Assembly: GCA_910578935.1 (NCBI GenBank)
Contig: CAJTSM010000007.1
Coordinates: 1-52,207, forward strand
Direction of reading: 5' to 3'
DNA length: 52,207 bases
From: an uncultured Oscillibacter sp.
GTDB taxonomy: Bacteria; Bacillota; Clostridia; Oscillospirales; Oscillospiraceae
Position 1 is the stretch's first letter, and each line of letters starts with the position of its first letter. This document shows, in pieces, positions 50,549 through 52,207 of this stretch. The position numbers and the translations under genes were made by a program. The notes below the pieces were generated by a model. It had not been told where the DNA came from. It saw nothing but the letters and a program-made list of their open reading frames with translations, and made no database searches.

Positions 50549-51136
50549 ATGGAGCGCATCCGAGAAGTGATCGTAGTGGAGGGCCGCTATGATAAGAACA
50601 CAGTTTCCCAGGTGGTGGACGCCACCGTGGTCACGCTGGGAGGCTTCGCTGTGTTCAATGACAGGGAGAAGCTGGCCTTTCTCCGCCGCCTGGCGGAGAA
50701 ACGGGGCCTGATTCTCCTGACGGACAGCGACGGAGCAGGATTCCTCCTCCGGAATTATCTGAAAGGGGCCTTGCCCAAGGACAACGTCAAGCAAGCGTAT
50801 ATCCCCGACGTGAAAGGAAAAGAGCGCCGGAAGCGTAAAGGCGGAAAAGAGGGCAAACTGGGCGTGGAAGGCATGTCCCCCGCCGTGCTGATGGAGGCCC
50901 TCCGCCGCTGCGGTGCCACCTTTGAGGGTGAGGCCCCGCCGGAGCGGCGGGAAAACCTTACCAAAGCGGACCTCTTCGCTCTGGGCCTCAGCGGCGGAAA
51001 GGGAAGCGCCGAAAAACGCCGCACACTCCTGAAGCGCCTGGGTTTACCGGAGCACCTCACCGCCAACGGCATGCTGGAAGCGCTGAATCTCCTCTTCAGC
51101 CGGGAGGAACTGGAGGCAGTGCTGGCGGAAATGTAG
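50549..51136 (+). CDS. rnmV: ribonuclease M5
   Basis: A 195-residue Toprim-domain protein. It starts IREVIVVEGRYDKNTVSQVVDA, carrying the Toprim glutamate, and has the LLTDSDGAGFLLRNYL metal-binding DxD near residue 52. The C-terminal domain of about 75 residues matches RNase M5, which matures 5S rRNA in Gram-positive bacteria. A Lys-rich linker (GKERRKRKGGKEGKLG) separates the two. It begins two bases after holA, with GAGAGGAG as ribosome site. Confidence 0.9.
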   Translation: MERIREVIVVEGRYDKNTVSQVVDATVVTLGGFAVFNDREKLAFLRRLAEKRGLILLTDSDGAGFLLRNYLKGALPKDNVKQAYIPDVKGKERRKRKGGKEGKLGVEGMSPAVLMEALRRCGATFEGEAPPERRENLTKADLFALGLSGGKGSAEKRRTLLKRLGLPEHLTANGMLEALNLLFSREELEAVLAEM

Positions 51137-51243
51137 ACCTTCGACAAAATTCGACAGACTTTATTGGACGGCCCGTGCTATGCTGGCGACAGAACATACC
51201 CGCAGCTTTCAAGAGGCAGCGGGGCAAATAAGGAGGGGGCGGA

Positions 51244-51489
51244 TTGCGCAAGCTGTTTGTAGGGGAGGCCCAATGCCGGGCTGCCCAAGCCCGTTATTAT
51301 CTGCTGGAAGAAGATTTGGAGGAGCCTGGGTCCTATGGTGTTCAGGTCGAGCTGGAAGGGGAAACGGCGGCGGTTCGGAATCTCAGCCCCTCCCGGGAAA
51401 AGGTGCAGGCCCTGGCAGAGACTTTGGCCAAGGGAGCCGTGACGCCGGTGACCCTGCGGGACGTAGTGGACGATTGGCTGCTGGAATAG
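51244..51489 (+). CDS. DUF6514 family protein
   Basis: An 81-residue acidic protein of a small clostridial family (DUF6514 by recollection). The family-like features are the N-terminal LFVGEAQCRAAQARYYLLEEDLE and the C-terminal PVTLRDVVDDWLLE. The start is TTG at 51244, six bases after AGGAGGGG; no ATG or GTG fits. No function is known. It sits alone between rnmV and the groESL promoter. Confidence 0.75.
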   Translation: MRKLFVGEAQCRAAQARYYLLEEDLEEPGSYGVQVELEGETAAVRNLSPSREKVQALAETLAKGAVTPVTLRDVVDDWLLE

Positions 51490-51559
51490 AGAACTTTTCC
51501 AAAAATAGAAAGTCCTTGTAACATTTACAAATTCTTCATAACTTTTGAGAAAAATCCCC

Positions 51560-51588
51560 TTTACAAATGGGGACGGCTGTACTATGAT
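51560..51588 (+). promoter_or_regulatory. promoter of groESL
   Basis: TTTACA (51560-51565) and TATGAT (51583-51588) are 17 bases apart; the start point lies at the left edge of the CIRCE site. Confidence 0.75.
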
Positions 51589-51596
51589 AATCACTG

Positions 51597-51623
51597 TTAG
51601 CACTCCTACTATTTGAGTGCTAA
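51597..51623 (+). promoter_or_regulatory. CIRCE operator of groESL
   Basis: A second perfect TTAGCACTC-N9-GAGTGCTAA element, making groESL part of the HrcA regulon encoded 12 kb upstream. Confidence 0.97.
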
Positions 51624-51670
51624 CAGTGATTACGTTTTTAAAATTTTTATATTTTAAGGAGGAACCAACT

Positions 51671-51955
51671 ATGAAACTCACCCCGCTTGCAGACCGCGTG
51701 ATCCTGAAAATGGTGGAAACCGAGGAAACCACCAAGGGCGGTATCATCCTCACCGGCTCCGCTAAGGAGAAACCGTCTGTGGCCGAAGTCATTTCTGTGG
51801 GCCCCGGCGGCACTGTGGAAGGCAAGGAAGTCACTATGACCGTGAAGCCCGGCGACAAGGTGATTACCAGCCAGTACGCCGGCACGAAAGTAAAATTGGA
51901 AGATGTGGAGTACACCGTCGTCCGCCAAAACGACATTTTGGCAATTGTGGAATAA
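51671..51955 (+). CDS. groES: co-chaperonin GroES
   Basis: A 94-residue GroES, the heptameric lid of GroEL. It begins MKLTPLADRVILKMVETEETTKGGIILTGSAKEKP (mobile loop about residues 17-32) and ends with YTVVRQNDILAIVE. AAGGAGG precedes the ATG at 51671; an upstream in-frame start at 51617 overlaps the CIRCE element and is rejected. Confidence 0.98.
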   Translation: MKLTPLADRVILKMVETEETTKGGIILTGSAKEKPSVAEVISVGPGGTVEGKEVTMTVKPGDKVITSQYAGTKVKLEDVEYTVVRQNDILAIVE

Positions 51956-52002
51956 GCACACAACATTAATTGATTTGAAAAATCGGGAGGTAACGATTTA
52001 TT

Positions 52003-52207
52003 ATGTCTAAGCTTATCAAGCGCGGCGAAGACGCCCGCAAGGCGCTGGAAACCGGCGTCAACACCCTGGCCGATACCGTCAAGATCACCCTGGGCCCCAA
52101 GGGCCGGAACGTGGTTCTGGATAAGAAATACGGCGCTCCCCTCATCACCAATGACGGCGTGACCATCGCCAAGGAAATCGAACTGGACGATCCCTTTGAG
52201 AACATGG
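52003..52207 (+). CDS. groEL: chaperonin GroEL (partial)
   Basis: The first 68 codons of GroEL, cut by the window end. It starts MSKLIKRGEDARKALETGVN and includes the ATP-binding LGPKGRNVVLDKKYGAPLITNDGVTIAKEIEL. GGGAGG precedes the ATG, 47 bases after groES. Confidence 0.97.
   Translation, partial: MSKLIKRGEDARKALETGVNTLADTVKITLGPKGRNVVLDKKYGAPLITNDGVTIAKEIELDDPFENM

Noticed and set aside
1..52207. CRISPR arrays, tRNA or rRNA genes.
   Set aside because: No regularly spaced direct repeats, tRNA cloverleaf sequences or conserved rRNA segments were recognised by eye; a tRNAscan or cmscan run would be decisive.

Overview
The window reads as a chromosomal segment of a low-redundancy, fairly GC-rich Bacillota (Firmicutes) of the class Clostridia, most like the Oscillospiraceae. 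The reasons are the AGGAGG-type ribosome binding sites before nearly every gene, several GTG and TTG starts, two perfect CIRCE operators, an hrcA-grpE-dnaK-dnaJ operon, a glnA gene paired with an ANTAR regulator, and small clostridial families (DUF951, DUF6514). The genus cannot be fixed from the sequence alone. No rRNA, tRNA, CRISPR array, phage or transposase gene was seen.

Left part (1-10465). A minus-strand sugar or inositol-type catabolic operon holds a sugar isomerase/inosose dehydratase-like TIM-barrel enzyme, a decayed Gfo/Idh/MocA oxidoreductase, a sodium/solute symporter and a transketolase N-terminal subunit cut by the window edge. A divergent AraC regulator follows. Next is a two-gene sensory unit: a solute-binding lipoprotein directly followed by a 1298-residue hybrid histidine kinase, with no transporter permease nearby. 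It ends in a perfect bidirectional terminator.

Nitrogen and lipoate/2-oxoacid part (10525-26891). On the minus strand lie gltB-gltD (glutamate synthase) and upstream glnA plus an ANTAR RNA-binding protein. A consensus promoter before gltB fires straight into a terminator hairpin, which suggests attenuation control. Next comes a six-gene operon of a 2-oxoacid/acetoin-type dehydrogenase complex (E1alpha, E1beta, E2, E3), a short-chain dehydrogenase and a lipoate ligase. Its strong promoter carries an inverted-repeat operator at the start site, and a LacI regulator is divergently encoded beside it.

PTS part (27192-35258). A PRD/EIIB/EIIA-type activator precedes a galactitol-family PTS (EIIA, EIIB, EIIC), a HAD phosphatase, a private Enzyme I and HPr, and a metallo-beta-lactamase-fold hydrolase. 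This is a complete phosphorelay from phosphoenolpyruvate to sugar in one locus.

Right part (35601-52207) is mostly housekeeping: rarA, an S1-domain protein, DUF951 with a 31-residue membrane peptide, a 161-bp MITE-like foldback element, a hotdog thioesterase, a Crp/Fnr regulator, the CIRCE-controlled hrcA-grpE-dnaK-dnaJ operon, a PHP phosphatase, rpiB, a membrane-anchored DUF4015-like protein, comEC-holA-rnmV, a DUF6514 gene, and CIRCE-controlled groES-groEL (groEL cut by the window end).

The observations I consider most worth follow-up are the gltB leader attenuator with the ANTAR gene, the solute-binding protein/hybrid kinase pair, the self-contained PTS locus with an unassigned MBL hydrolase, the decayed Gfo/Idh gene and the MITE.
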